47,792 nucleotides of DNA from NCBI GenBank assembly GCA_017417045.1, contig JAFPZZ010000034.1:1-47792 (forward strand). The letters are read 5' to 3'. This document shows positions 16,069 through 23,643 of the stretch, piece by piece; position 1 is the stretch's first letter; every line of letters begins with the position of its first letter. This stretch comes from Bacillota bacterium. GTDB taxonomy: Bacteria; Bacillota; Clostridia; Peptostreptococcales; Anaerovoracaceae. The position numbers were made by a program, and so were the translations under genes. The notes beneath the pieces are model-generated. The model saw only the letters and a list, made by a program, of their open reading frames with translations, was not told the origin of the DNA and made no database searches.

Positions 16069-17135
16069 CTGTCTATCATCACTTTCCCGAAAAGCTCGAG
16101 CTGTATCTGCTCCCATTCCGGGGGAAGGGGAGCGGTGACGGAGGTCCCGTTCAGGTAGTCGTAGGGGGCTTCCGCCGAAATGAATTCTACACGCCTGGCG
16201 TGAAGAAGCTGTGTCGTTTTTCCGTTTTGCGCTTCGCCGCGCATATTTTTTGCGGCCCGTCCGCCGTATTTAGTGTCGCCGAGCAGCGGAAACCCGGCGT
16301 GGCTCAGGTGGGCCCTGATCTGGTGGCTCCTGCCCGTGACGAGCTCGACCTCCACCAGGCTGTATCTTTTGCCGCTGTAAAGCGGTCTGGCTATCGTCTC
16401 TATGTATCTTCCTTCGGGGCTGCTGAGAGGAAGGACCCTTCCCCTGTTTCTCGCCTCGTCCTTGGCGAGGCGGCCCTTAAGGTGCAGCTCCTTTTCGAGC
16501 CTGCCCTCGACTATGGTGAGGTAGAACTTGCGCAGGCTGCGGGAGCTTGCGGGAGCCGCGGCAACGCTTTCCTCGGAGATCTCCGCCTCGTCCGCGTTCT
16601 CCGCGTCCTCCGGTCCTTCGGGGGCCTCGCGCATCATAGCCGAGAAAGCCCGGAGGGCTTCGGCGGTCTTCCCGAATATTACCAGACCCGTGGTGTTTCT
16701 GTCCAGTCTGTGGACGGGGCTCGGGACAAAGCTCTTCTCGAGCCTCGGTTCGTAAGCTCCCGTCTCTATCAGGTAGTCGGTCACCTGGTTGGCGAGAGTG
16801 TTCTTTTTCTCGCTCTTATCGCCGTGTACGAGGAGTCCGAAGGGCTTGCTCACGATGATGATCTCATCGTCCTCGTAGCAGATCTTGAACTGCCTCTTGG
16901 CGTGTCTTTTCTCGTCCCTGCGGCTGTAGGCGGCGATGTCCTGGTCCGAGAGATAGAGGCTGAGGACGTCGCCCTCCCTGAGAAGGTAATCCTCCTTCTC
17001 TCTCTTCCCATTTATCTTTACGTCCTTTCTGACGATTTTATAGACGAGGGAGAGGGGAGCTTTGCCTAAATATTTTTTCAGGAACCTGTCCAGCCTCTGG
17101 TCTGCGTCGTTGCGGGTTATCGTTATGTCCTGCAT
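16065..17135 (-). CDS. RluA-family pseudouridine synthase
   Basis: Isomerises uridines in rRNA or tRNA to pseudouridine. An S4-like RNA-binding domain covers about residues 1-60 (DQRLDRFLKKYL, DVKINGK), then the catalytic domain with VHRLDRNTTG (Asp145) and the GRSHQIRAHL motif. 356 aa is longer than the usual 300; the excess is an acidic/Ala-rich insert at about 170-200 (GPEDAENADEAE...) between the catalytic motif and the KFYLTIVEG strand. Whether it is RluC- or RluD-like cannot be told. First gene of the operon that continues with lepB and smpB. Confidence 0.92.
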   Translation of the reverse strand: MQDITITRNDADQRLDRFLKKYLGKAPLSLVYKIVRKDVKINGKREKEDYLLREGDVLSLYLSDQDIAAYSRRDEKRHAKRQFKICYEDDEIIIVSKPFGLLVHGDKSEKKNTLANQVTDYLIETGAYEPRLEKSFVPSPVHRLDRNTTGLVIFGKTAEALRAFSAMMREAPEGPEDAENADEAEISEESVAAAPASSRSLRKFYLTIVEGRLEKELHLKGRLAKDEARNRGRVLPLSSPEGRYIETIARPLYSGKRYSLVEVELVTGRSHQIRAHLSHAGFPLLGDTKYGGRAAKNMRGEAQNGKTTQLLHARRVEFISAEAPYDYLNGTSVTAPLPPEWEQIQLELFGKVMIDR

Positions 17136-17163
17136 CGCCTGCTCTGCCGCTGAATTAGATTAT

Positions 17164-17188
17164 CCCGGCGGAGGAGAGCTCCGCCGGG
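17164..17188 (-). terminator. Hairpin terminator after the isoaspartyl dipeptidase gene
   Basis: A perfect ten-pair stem (17164-17173 with 17179-17188) with loop GAGAG. On the minus strand it is followed by an AT-rich but broken T tract. It separates iadA from the downstream pseudouridine synthase operon. Confidence 0.6.
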
Positions 17189-17214
17189 ACTGATGCCTTA
17201 TGCCTGGGGACCTT

Positions 17215-18357
17215 TTATTCGGCCGCCTCGAAGTTTACGGGTACCTGCATCTTGCCGCCCTTCAGCATGAGCTTGCCCATGGCGAAGACGGTGTCGATGT
17301 TCAGATTCTCGTCGAGGAATACGATGTCGGCGTCCGCGCCGTCCGCAAGCTGGCCCTTCCTCGGGAAGAGCTTGAGAGCCTTGGCGGGGTTCTCGGTCGC
17401 GAGCTTGAGGGCCTCCTCGAGGGGAATGTCCTTCTTCTGGTAGAGGCCGCGGATGACGTTGAAGAGGGCGGTGATCTTGCCCGCGCCTATGCCTATCATC
17501 TCGTTCTTGTCGTTCCAGATTGGCATGGAGCCGTTTCCGTCGGTGGAGAGGGTGGCGTGACCCTTGGGAGCCTCAGCGTAGATCCTGGAGAGCTTCTCGA
17601 GGGTCTCGTCCATGATGTGGTCCTTGGCGGTGAAGTCCGCATAGCCGCCCATGTTCATGAACTTGATGGCGTCGTCCATGCATTTCTCGCAGTGGGTCGG
17701 ACGGAAGGTGCTTACGGGGATCTGGCTGTTGTCGAGCACCTCGAAGACGGGGGAGAGACCTCTGGGGTCGAGACCCATGTGGATGTGGACCTCGCCGACC
17801 TTGCCGGCCATGAGGCCCGCGACCCTGGCGTCCGCGGCGACCCTTCTGAACTCCTCCATGCTCATGTAGCTGGCGCGGTGGTCGGAGATGCAGGTCTTGA
17901 CGCCGATGATCTCATTGATAAAGGTGATGTCCCTCAGCACGCTGCCTGTGAGCGTGGGGGAGGGGTACTGATAGCTGCCGGTCAGGCAGTAGGCGGTGAT
18001 GCCGAATTCGTTGAGGGCCTTGGTCTTGGCGACGAGGTTCTCGACGCTCCTGGTGATGCCGTCGGTGCCGAGCACGCCTACGATGGTGGTGACGCCGGCC
18101 TTGACGGGCGCGGAGAGGCTGAGTCCGGGCACCTGGGTGACGAAACTTCCTTCGCCGCCGCCTCCGGTGACATGGACGTGCTGGTCGATGAGTCCGGGGA
18201 TGGCCTTCATGCCCTGACCGTCGATGACCTCCATGCCGCTGTAGCTCACGTCGATCTTGTCCGCGACCTTCTCGATGGAAGTTCCCGCGATGAGGATCTC
18301 GGTATCCTTCCACTCGCCGTCTCTGAAGACCTTGACGTTCTTGATAAGTTTGATCAT
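17215..18357 (-). CDS. iadA: Isoaspartyl dipeptidase (beta-aspartyl peptidase)
   Basis: Amidohydrolase-superfamily enzyme that hydrolyses dipeptides with an isoaspartyl bond, salvaging damaged protein. Binuclear metal ligands are in place: HVH (His60, His62) within GLIDQHVHVTGGGGEG, the bridging Lys in IIGVKTCISDHR, His in HIHMG, His in PTHCEK, and the Asp in LSTDGNGS. The GGGGEG loop and SDHR motif are specific to IadA rather than dihydroorotase or hydantoinase. 380 aa is normal. AAGGAGG lies seven bases before the ATG. Sits 86 bases below the peroxiredoxin-like gene on the same strand. Confidence 0.93.
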   Translation of the reverse strand: MIKLIKNVKVFRDGEWKDTEILIAGTSIEKVADKIDVSYSGMEVIDGQGMKAIPGLIDQHVHVTGGGGEGSFVTQVPGLSLSAPVKAGVTTIVGVLGTDGITRSVENLVAKTKALNEFGITAYCLTGSYQYPSPTLTGSVLRDITFINEIIGVKTCISDHRASYMSMEEFRRVAADARVAGLMAGKVGEVHIHMGLDPRGLSPVFEVLDNSQIPVSTFRPTHCEKCMDDAIKFMNMGGYADFTAKDHIMDETLEKLSRIYAEAPKGHATLSTDGNGSMPIWNDKNEMIGIGAGKITALFNVIRGLYQKKDIPLEEALKLATENPAKALKLFPRKGQLADGADADIVFLDENLNIDTVFAMGKLMLKGGKMQVPVNFEAAE

Positions 18358-18443
18358 TATATTCCTCCTTAAAGCCGGGCGCTCCGGCCTGCATAACGTG
18401 TGGGGCCGCGCGTCTTTTGAAGCGCTCCGCGCGGCAGGCCGCG

Positions 18444-18998
18444 CTATTTATCCAGCAGCGCGAGGGCTTCTTCCACCGTGGGCATGTCGGCGATGCTGGT
18501 CGCGTAATGCGCGTAGGACACGGTGCCGTCCTCCTCGACGATGAAGAAGGCCGGGAGCTGGAGCTCGTCGCCCTCGTAGTCGCCGTGGGTGAGTCCGCGC
18601 TCGGCTATAGCGGCTCTCTTCGTAGCGAAGCGGGCCCTCTCCTCGGGGGTGCCGCCGAGCTCGTCCTTGTCTTTAGCGGGGCGTATCTCGAGGGTGTTGT
18701 AGAACTCGAAGTCCTCGTCCGAGATGATCTCGAAGGGGACTGGCCTCTTTTCGAGGTCGGCCTGCAGGTGGGCGCGGTCGCTCTGCATCACGACGAAGAC
18801 CTGTGCGTTCTTCTCGATGAAGCGCTCGTAATCCTCGGCTATGAGGCAGACGTCGAAGTTGCAGCTGGTGCAGCCTATGTATCTGAGGACCCAGAAGATG
18901 GTCTTTCCCTTGAGGACTTTGTTTACGCTGAGACCGTCTCTGTAAGCAGTTTTAAAAGCGATGTCGGGCATCTTGTCGCCCGCTTTGATCCTGGGCAT
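18444..18998 (-). CDS. Peroxiredoxin-like (AhpC/TSA, redoxin) protein
   Basis: Thioredoxin-fold protein of 184 aa. After KAGDKMPDIAF comes RYIGCTSCNFD, which puts a CxxC pair at the site of the peroxidatic cysteine; typical peroxiredoxins have PxxxTxxC instead. C-terminal landmarks are ELQLPAFFIVEEDGTVSYAHY (cis-Pro loop and the usual redoxin strand). Such CxxC redoxins may act as peroxidases or thiol reductases. GGAG precedes the ATG at 18998 by eight bases; the longer frame to 19082 lacks a ribosome site. No other redox gene adjoins it. Confidence 0.83.
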   Translation of the reverse strand: MPRIKAGDKMPDIAFKTAYRDGLSVNKVLKGKTIFWVLRYIGCTSCNFDVCLIAEDYERFIEKNAQVFVVMQSDRAHLQADLEKRPVPFEIISDEDFEFYNTLEIRPAKDKDELGGTPEERARFATKRAAIAERGLTHGDYEGDELQLPAFFIVEEDGTVSYAHYATSIADMPTVEEALALLDK

Positions 18999-19184
18999 GG
19001 GTCGTTCTCCTTTCGTGGGTACTGCGTTTGTTCTGACGGAGGGATAGGTGCGAGGGCTGTCGGTCCCCGCTCCTTCCCGCATTTTATACCAGTATTTATT
19101 TTATCCGAAAGCGGGCGTTATTTCAACGCATACATGTACTCTAAAAACGGGCCCGCACCTCTTCGCAGGGACGTGGCGCATGAA

Positions 19185-19209
19185 AAGACCGGCGCTCTGG
19201 GCGCCGGCC
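19185..19209 (-). terminator. Intrinsic terminator of the gene at 19255
   Basis: On the minus strand CCGGCGC (19209-19203), five-base loop, GCGCCGG (19197-19191), then TCTTTTC. Well placed about 45 bases past the stop codon. The rest of 18999-19254 contains no gene. Confidence 0.7.
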
Positions 19210-19254
19210 GCAATGTGCTGAGGCTGCTGCGGGATGATCCCGCAAAACAGAAAG

Positions 19255-19722
19255 TTAATAATATTTCACGATCTTCCCCTGGTCTGTGGTGAACTCCCTT
19301 CCGACGAGAGTACCGTTAAGCGCCCAGGATATGCTGACCTGCCTGCCGTCCGCGCCCTCTTTGTAGATCCTGACCTTCTGACCAAGGCCGCCCGTCCCGT
19401 AATAATAGTGCATGTATATGCGGTCCGGGTCATCCAGGAAGGTGAACGCATCCGGGAGCTTCTCCAGAGGGATCCTGCCGTAGGTCTCGTCCTGATCGTA
19501 GTACTCTTTTTCGTCTTCCTCGTCTTCCGCGCCGCGGTCGTCATAGCTTCCGCCGCCGTATGAAGAGGAGGTACCAGAGCTGCCGGAGCTGAGGTTCGTC
19601 GCCATATTTTTCAGAAGCTCGGTGTTCGCGTCAGGGGCGCCTGAGCTGGCCGAAGAAGAGCTGCTGTAGCTCGTCCCTGAATAGGAACGGTCCTGGATGA
19701 AGCTTATGAGAAGACCTATCAA
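19255..19722 (-). CDS. Hypothetical extracellular protein, 5' end apparently frameshifted
   Basis: I do not recognise a family. As it stands the frame opens at TTG (19722), 155 aa, with no ribosome binding site. It contains part of a hydrophobic helix (LIGLLISFI), a Ser/Gly-rich linker (about residues 14-60), an acidic stretch (DEEDEKEYYDQDE) and a compact C-terminal half with DPDRIYMHYYYGTGG, GQKVRIYK and SISWALNGTLVGREF, possibly a small beta-rich domain. Immediately upstream, in the neighbouring frame, is a 20-codon start with a good ribosome site and a hydrophobic sequence that would complete the TM helix. See the 5' fragment entry. Confidence 0.6.
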   Translation of the reverse strand: MIGLLISFIQDRSYSGTSYSSSSSASSGAPDANTELLKNMATNLSSGSSGTSSSYGGGSYDDRGAEDEEDEKEYYDQDETYGRIPLEKLPDAFTFLDDPDRIYMHYYYGTGGLGQKVRIYKEGADGRQVSISWALNGTLVGREFTTDQGKIVKYY

Positions 19723-19781
19723 TACGATGGGGCCCCTATAATAACGGGGAAAAAGATGATTATCAGAAGAAGCTTTAACAT
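19719..19781 (-). pseudogene. 5' fragment of the frameshifted gene (start, ribosome site and TM helix)
   Basis: ATG at 19781 is preceded by AAGGAG six bases away and encodes MLKLLLIIIFFPVIIGAPSY followed by TGA. One extra base in the palindromic run GGGGCCCC at 19729-19736 would join this frame to the downstream one, reading ...VIIGAPIVLIGLLISFI, a continuous membrane helix. Either the sequence has an indel error here or the gene is broken. Confidence 0.65.
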
Positions 19782-19877
19782 ACTCATCTCCTTAGGCATG
19801 TTCGCCCGGGTTTTGCGCCGCAACGATATGATAATACCACGTTTTTGTCTGATATGTATTATAAAGTCCCCTGATCT

Positions 19878-21221
19878 TTAGCGTTTCTCCCCATATCTCT
19901 GCAGCAGGGCCGCCAGTTCGGCGCGTATGAGTCCGTCCTCGGGGCGGAGCGTTCTCTCCCCCGAGGCGTCCGTATCGCCTTTGACAATTCCGGCGCCGAC
20001 TGCCCAGCTGAAGGCCTGGGCGGCCTCGCGGCTGAGGTCCTGAGCGTCCGCGAATACAGAGAGATCTCCACAGCTTTCCGGATTGGCGTCCCTGAAGCGC
20101 AGATGGAATCTGTATAGCGCCGTGACGAATTCCAGCCTGCTCGCAGGTATTGCCGCCCCGTCCTCGCCCGAAAACAGCGCGGCTCCGTATTTCGCGCACC
20201 ACTCCCTCGCGTTTGAGTACCATGGGGACTGGGAGGCCGAGGCAGCTCCCTCGCTGCCTGCCGCTATGCTGTCCGACGATTCACCTGCGGGTCCGTTGCT
20301 GCCGGTTGCCTCATCCCCCGATGCCAAATCCGGCTCGCCCGCGAGCTGGTATATCATCTGCCAGAGCATGGAGCGGCTGACAGAGGCGTAAGGCTCGAAG
20401 CCCTTTCCCGTACCTTTCAGCACGGAGTTCTCGCTGCACCAGAGCACGCTGCCGTAGAACCAGTCGCTCTCTCGCACGTCCGCGAAGGGCAGGGCATTCG
20501 CGGAGGGATCGCTATTGGCAGAAGCGCCGCCATCCGATGCGCCGTTTCCCGCGGCGCCGCTCTCCGCATATTCTCCAAGGAGCGCTCTCCAGGGGTTCTC
20601 CTCGCGGGGATCTGTGGGATCCCAGCCTTCGTTTTCAGTGCCGGATATGCTGTCCACGTACCTGTCTGGCCTTCCAAGAGGTCCCTGTCCGTCTTCTGCG
20701 CTCACGCGTACGGTAGTCCCCTCCGGGCAGTTATCGTATATCCACTTGGCGTCCGCGACCTGCAGGCGCACGCAGCCGAGTGAGACGTTCGTGCCCAGCG
20801 CGTCGTATTCGTAGCTCATCAGGCGCGACGGATCCGAATCGTAATAGCAGACCGAGTGAAACAGTATCGAGCCGTTGAAGCGCACGGCGTACTGGCCGTA
20901 GCTTCCGTCGACCATCCTGCGCCATTCGTAGCGCTGGCCGTATATGCTGAAGGTCCCGTGCGGGGTCGCGCTCGAGGCCTTGCCGCAGGAGCATATCATC
21001 GACCTGACGGGGACGCTGTAAAAGCCGTCCTCTCCGGCCTTATACACCGTGACCACGTTTTCCCGCGTGTTGACGCTTATCAGGTAGGGACTGCTTCCAA
21101 CTGCCGCGCTTTCCGCGTATTCCTGAAGCGTCTGCGCATGGGCCGGGGCCGCGCATAGGGCGAGCGTAAAGGCGCAGGCAAGCAGCGCTGCGGCCATCCT
21201 GTTTTTTCTGCTGCGTCTCAT
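19878..21221 (-). CDS. L,D-transpeptidase (YkuD domain) with C-terminal SLH-type repeats
   Basis: Secreted peptidoglycan cross-linking enzyme of 447 aa. Signal peptide with basic start and AHA cleavage motif ends near residue 29. The YkuD catalytic domain spans about 45-175: His122 in FHSVCYY and catalytic Cys150 in VSLGCVRL. After a linker come three degenerate SLH-like units (from about 243, LPFADVRESDWFYGSVLW; about 335, PWYSNAREWCAKYG; about 392, SVFADAQDLSREAAQ). The repeats should hold the enzyme in the wall, like the SLH surface protein upstream. Start ATG at 21221; ribosome site AGGA is a little distant. Separated by about 100 bases from the small protein gene downstream. Confidence 0.9.
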   Translation of the reverse strand: MRRSRKNRMAAALLACAFTLALCAAPAHAQTLQEYAESAAVGSSPYLISVNTRENVVTVYKAGEDGFYSVPVRSMICSCGKASSATPHGTFSIYGQRYEWRRMVDGSYGQYAVRFNGSILFHSVCYYDSDPSRLMSYEYDALGTNVSLGCVRLQVADAKWIYDNCPEGTTVRVSAEDGQGPLGRPDRYVDSISGTENEGWDPTDPREENPWRALLGEYAESGAAGNGASDGGASANSDPSANALPFADVRESDWFYGSVLWCSENSVLKGTGKGFEPYASVSRSMLWQMIYQLAGEPDLASGDEATGSNGPAGESSDSIAAGSEGAASASQSPWYSNAREWCAKYGAALFSGEDGAAIPASRLEFVTALYRFHLRFRDANPESCGDLSVFADAQDLSREAAQAFSWAVGAGIVKGDTDASGERTLRPEDGLIRAELAALLQRYGEKR

Positions 21222-21313
21222 TGGCTTCCGGATCCTTTCTCAAGTATGACTTAATTTTACCACCGTGCGGGAGGCTTTGAAACAGAGAAGCTGCGATACT
21301 CCTGCCGGCACAT

Positions 21314-21341
21314 TTGACTTTTGAGCTCGGAAAAATATACT
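21314..21341 (+). promoter_or_regulatory. Promoter of the zinc-ribbon/TM2 gene
   Basis: TTGACT (21314-21319) and TATACT (21336-21341), 16 bases apart. Start point near 21348, which excludes the longer in-frame start at 21314. Confidence 0.75.
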
Positions 21342-21376
21342 ATATCCATGACGATAACAATTACCGGAGGACCTTC

Positions 21377-21988
21377 ATGGCAAGCGTAGCAAGATCGACC
21401 GAGGGCAGATGCCCTGCATGCGGAGCCCCGCTCACACTAGACGAGAAGAGGGGCGTCTACGTATGCGACTACTGCGGCACGACCATGCCCGTGAACGATC
21501 CCAGGCTCAGGCAGAGCCTGCACGAGGAAAAGAGATTCGAGTATTTTCGCGAGGAAAACGAGGAATATGAGACCAAATACGAGAACTGGCGCAAGCTGCT
21601 GGCCAAGTGGCTCCTGCTTCTGGGCCTGTTCCTGCTGCCCTCGTTCATACTGAATGATCCAAGGCTGGAGGACCTCTGCATAGGGCTGTTCATAGTGACC
21701 CTGCTCTTCGGAGGCGCCGCGGTCAGGGCCGTGAAGCCCCGCAGGAGCAGCGTCGCCGCCGACGTCACCTACGTCAGGGTCTCTACTAAGAGCCGCACAG
21801 TGGCCCTCGCGCTCAACATCGTCTTGGGATGGATGGGTGCGCACTGCTTCTACGCCGGCAAGATAGGCCTCGGCATTCTCTATATGCTGACGTTCGGGCT
21901 GTTCGGCATAGGCTGGGCCATCGATTTCGGCCTCATACTCGCAGGCCGCTACAAGGACAAGAACGGCAGGGAGCTCAGGGAGTGGTAA
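21377..21988 (+). CDS. Zinc-ribbon and TM2 domain membrane protein
   Basis: 203 aa. An N-terminal zinc ribbon (CPACG ... CDYCG) at about residues 12-37 is followed by an acidic, Glu/Arg-rich helical stretch (KRFEYFREENEEYETKYENW), two hydrophobic helices (about 78-95 and 100-118), and a C-terminal TM2 domain with the family features ALNIVLGWMGAHCFYAGKIGLGILYM and FGLFGIGWAIDF. TM2 proteins are widespread and mostly of unknown role. Start: GGAGG six bases before the ATG at 21377. Single gene with its own promoter, divergent from the L,D-transpeptidase. Confidence 0.82.
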   Translation: MASVARSTEGRCPACGAPLTLDEKRGVYVCDYCGTTMPVNDPRLRQSLHEEKRFEYFREENEEYETKYENWRKLLAKWLLLLGLFLLPSFILNDPRLEDLCIGLFIVTLLFGGAAVRAVKPRRSSVAADVTYVRVSTKSRTVALALNIVLGWMGAHCFYAGKIGLGILYMLTFGLFGIGWAIDFGLILAGRYKDKNGRELREW

Positions 21989-22022
21989 GCCACGCGCGGA
22001 TTCCCTGTAACAAATACTTAAT

Positions 22023-22050
22023 TTGACTCACAGCGCCAAGGTGCTATGAT
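22023..22050 (+). promoter_or_regulatory. ssrA: Promoter of the tmRNA gene
   Basis: TTGACT (22023-22028) and TATGAT (22045-22050) with a 16-base spacer and TG one base before the -10 box. The start point would be near 22057, giving a 5' leader of about 37 bases before mature tmRNA; the leader can fold (GCTCC-GAAA-GGAGC, 22065-22078), as expected for a precursor trimmed by RNase P. Confidence 0.75.
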
Positions 22051-22093
22051 AATATCTGCCCAGTGCTCCGAAAGGAGCCGGCGGCACTGACCC

Positions 22094-22452
22094 GGGGGCG
22101 TACAGGTTTCGACGGGGGTAGTGAAGCCGGGTAAGCGAGCCGCAGTCGGATAAGCCTGCGTTAAAAAGATCCACTGTCAAAATAAACGACAACAGAAACA
22201 ACAATTTCGCACTCGCAGCTTAGTCTGCACCGCGCGTCGGCCCTCATTTGCCTGTAGGTAAGGGATCCGGCGTCAAGCATACAGGAAAACCGCTGAGGGG
22301 TGCCCGGACCTCAGGGGAGCAAATCGGGCTGGAGCGACCCTCAGTCTGCTGACGGACGGCCGGAAGCTCAAGATCTAAACCATCAGCTGCGCTCGGAGAA
22401 AGCCTTGCGGAATTGCTTTCGGACGTGAGTTCGATTCTCACCGCCTTCACCA
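22094..22452 (+). ncRNA. ssrA: tmRNA (transfer-messenger RNA)
   Basis: The 5' end GGGGGCGTACAGGTTTCGAC is the conserved tmRNA start, and the 3' end has the T-arm GTGAGTTCGATTCTCAC, acceptor CGCCTTC and encoded CCA at 22450-22452. Acceptor arms pair with two G-U pairs. The tag frame ends at TAG (22221-22223); it reads back through GCT-GCA-CTC-GCA-TTC to give ...NDNRNNNFALAA, with the hydrophobic ALAA end recognised by ClpXP-type proteases. The resume codon is probably AAA at 22179 (after GTC), giving a tag starting KINDN, but the first residue is uncertain. The single-piece, non-permuted form is about 359 nt. Partner SmpB is encoded at 15074-15532. Confidence 0.97.
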
Positions 22453-22453
22453 T

Positions 22454-22490
22454 GAAAAGAAAAGGACCCAGTAGGGTCCTTTTTCTTTTC
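22454..22490 (+). terminator. Bidirectional terminator between tmRNA and the PAP2 phosphatase gene
   Basis: GGACCC (22464-22469), loop AGTA, GGGTCC (22474-22479), flanked by A-rich and T-rich tracts that are themselves complementary, so both strands end in a U run. It ends tmRNA two bases after CCA and the convergent PAP2 gene. Confidence 0.92.
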
Positions 22491-22536
22491 AGCGATTAAG
22501 ATGTGTGAGGATCGAACGAACGTCGGGATGTTCTCG

Positions 22537-23508
22537 TCATTCTGCCTGCGCCGAGGGCTTTTTCTTTCCCCACAGCCCGTCCGTGAGCCTGAACACCATG
22601 GGATAAACGCCTATGAGTATGAAGATGACCGCCGCGTAGCGCCCGGCGCGTATCAGGTGGGCGGTGAGGTCGCCGGCTTCGAGCAGTTCCTTGGAGAAGG
22701 GCAGCTTAAACGCTTCGTTGAGCCCGAAGTACAGCGCGCCGCCGCCAATAGTGCGCAGCGCGCAGCGCAGGATATTCGAAGTGTTTTCGAACTTCACGTA
22801 TCTCTCCTCGAAGGGCTCGGCGAGTATGAAGCCCAGCAGCATGCCGAAGGAGCTGTAATAGTCGTTGCTCGTGCAGTAGAAGAAACCCGGGACGGCGCTG
22901 ATCAGAAGGACAGCGTAAAGGGCTCCGCGGCTCGGGAGCTTCCTACGAAGCAGCGCTATGATCACTATCGTGAACAGCCCGAGCAGCCAGCCGCAGAGCA
23001 CATCCGTCGGGAAGTGCGCTCCGACGTAGACTCTGGAGAAGCCGACCATCAGAGGAAACGCTACTGCCATCAGCTTGAGCAGTCCGTTTCTTTTTTCGTG
23101 CTCCGCCAGCGAGCCGTAGACCGTCACCGCGTTGCCCGAGTGCCCGCTCGGGAAGGAGTAGCCCTGCGCGGCTATGTCCATAGCGTCGGCGCTATCATCT
23201 ATGAGCCTCAGCAGCCTGACGTTGTAGCCGGGAACGAAGTAGGGCCGCAGCCTGAGCACGGCGTTCTTTATGAGGGGATTCCAGACGTTGACGGCAAGCA
23301 CGTTGACCCCCAGGAACTTGCCGAATTCCTTGTTGAGGCCCCAATACAGGAAGCCCATTATAACTACGAGCAGCAGCTGCTCGCCTAATGCGGACATGTT
23401 GGACAGCAGGGAGAAGACGAGACCCTCGGTGCCGATGTGTGACTGCAGCCATTCCATGAGGCGCAGTTCCCAGTCGAGATAAAAGATATTGCCTAAAGTT
23501 CCTGTCAT
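22537..23508 (-). CDS. PAP2-superfamily membrane phosphatase
   Basis: Integral membrane phosphatase acting on a lipid phosphate, possibly undecaprenyl pyrophosphate or phosphatidate-like lipids. The three-part active site is complete: KNAVLRLRP (KxxxxxxRP), PSGH, and SRVYVGAHFPTD (SRxxxxxHxxxD). About eight TM helices; the last 130 residues are a second membrane half with no named motif. The frame opens at 23541, but the predicted promoter puts transcription start near 23537, so I use the next ATG at 23508, with a weak GAGAGG 12 bases before it (323 aa). Substrate cannot be read. Confidence 0.87.
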   Translation of the reverse strand: MTGTLGNIFYLDWELRLMEWLQSHIGTEGLVFSLLSNMSALGEQLLLVVIMGFLYWGLNKEFGKFLGVNVLAVNVWNPLIKNAVLRLRPYFVPGYNVRLLRLIDDSADAMDIAAQGYSFPSGHSGNAVTVYGSLAEHEKRNGLLKLMAVAFPLMVGFSRVYVGAHFPTDVLCGWLLGLFTIVIIALLRRKLPSRGALYAVLLISAVPGFFYCTSNDYYSSFGMLLGFILAEPFEERYVKFENTSNILRCALRTIGGGALYFGLNEAFKLPFSKELLEAGDLTAHLIRAGRYAAVIFILIGVYPMVFRLTDGLWGKKKPSAQAE

Positions 23509-23543
23509 TTTGGGGTATTTCCTCTCGGGGTGGTCATACATAA

Positions 23544-23571
23544 ATCATACCGCATTTTCGCCGCTTTGCAA
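23544..23571 (-). promoter_or_regulatory. Promoter of the PAP2 phosphatase gene
   Basis: On the minus strand TTGCAA (23571-23566) and TATGAT (23549-23544) with a 16-base spacer. The implied start near 23537 is downstream of the first in-frame ATG. Confidence 0.6.
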
Positions 23572-23606
23572 TCTCGCGTCCTCGCTCCTGCACAGCGCCC
23601 AGGTAT

Positions 23607-23614
23607 GCTATAAT
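23607..23614 (+). promoter_or_regulatory. Extended -10 promoter of the membrane-anchored M20 peptidase gene
   Basis: A perfect TATAAT (23609-23614) preceded by TG one base earlier (23606-23607). No recognisable -35 at 16-18 bases, consistent with an extended -10 promoter. Confidence 0.5.
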
Positions 23615-23643
23615 CAATAAAACATTTAAACGGAGGTATCCAA

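Noticed and set aside
22244..22453. Minus-strand open frame across the tmRNA 3' part
   Set aside because: Overlaps a structural RNA with conserved ends; no protein similarity.
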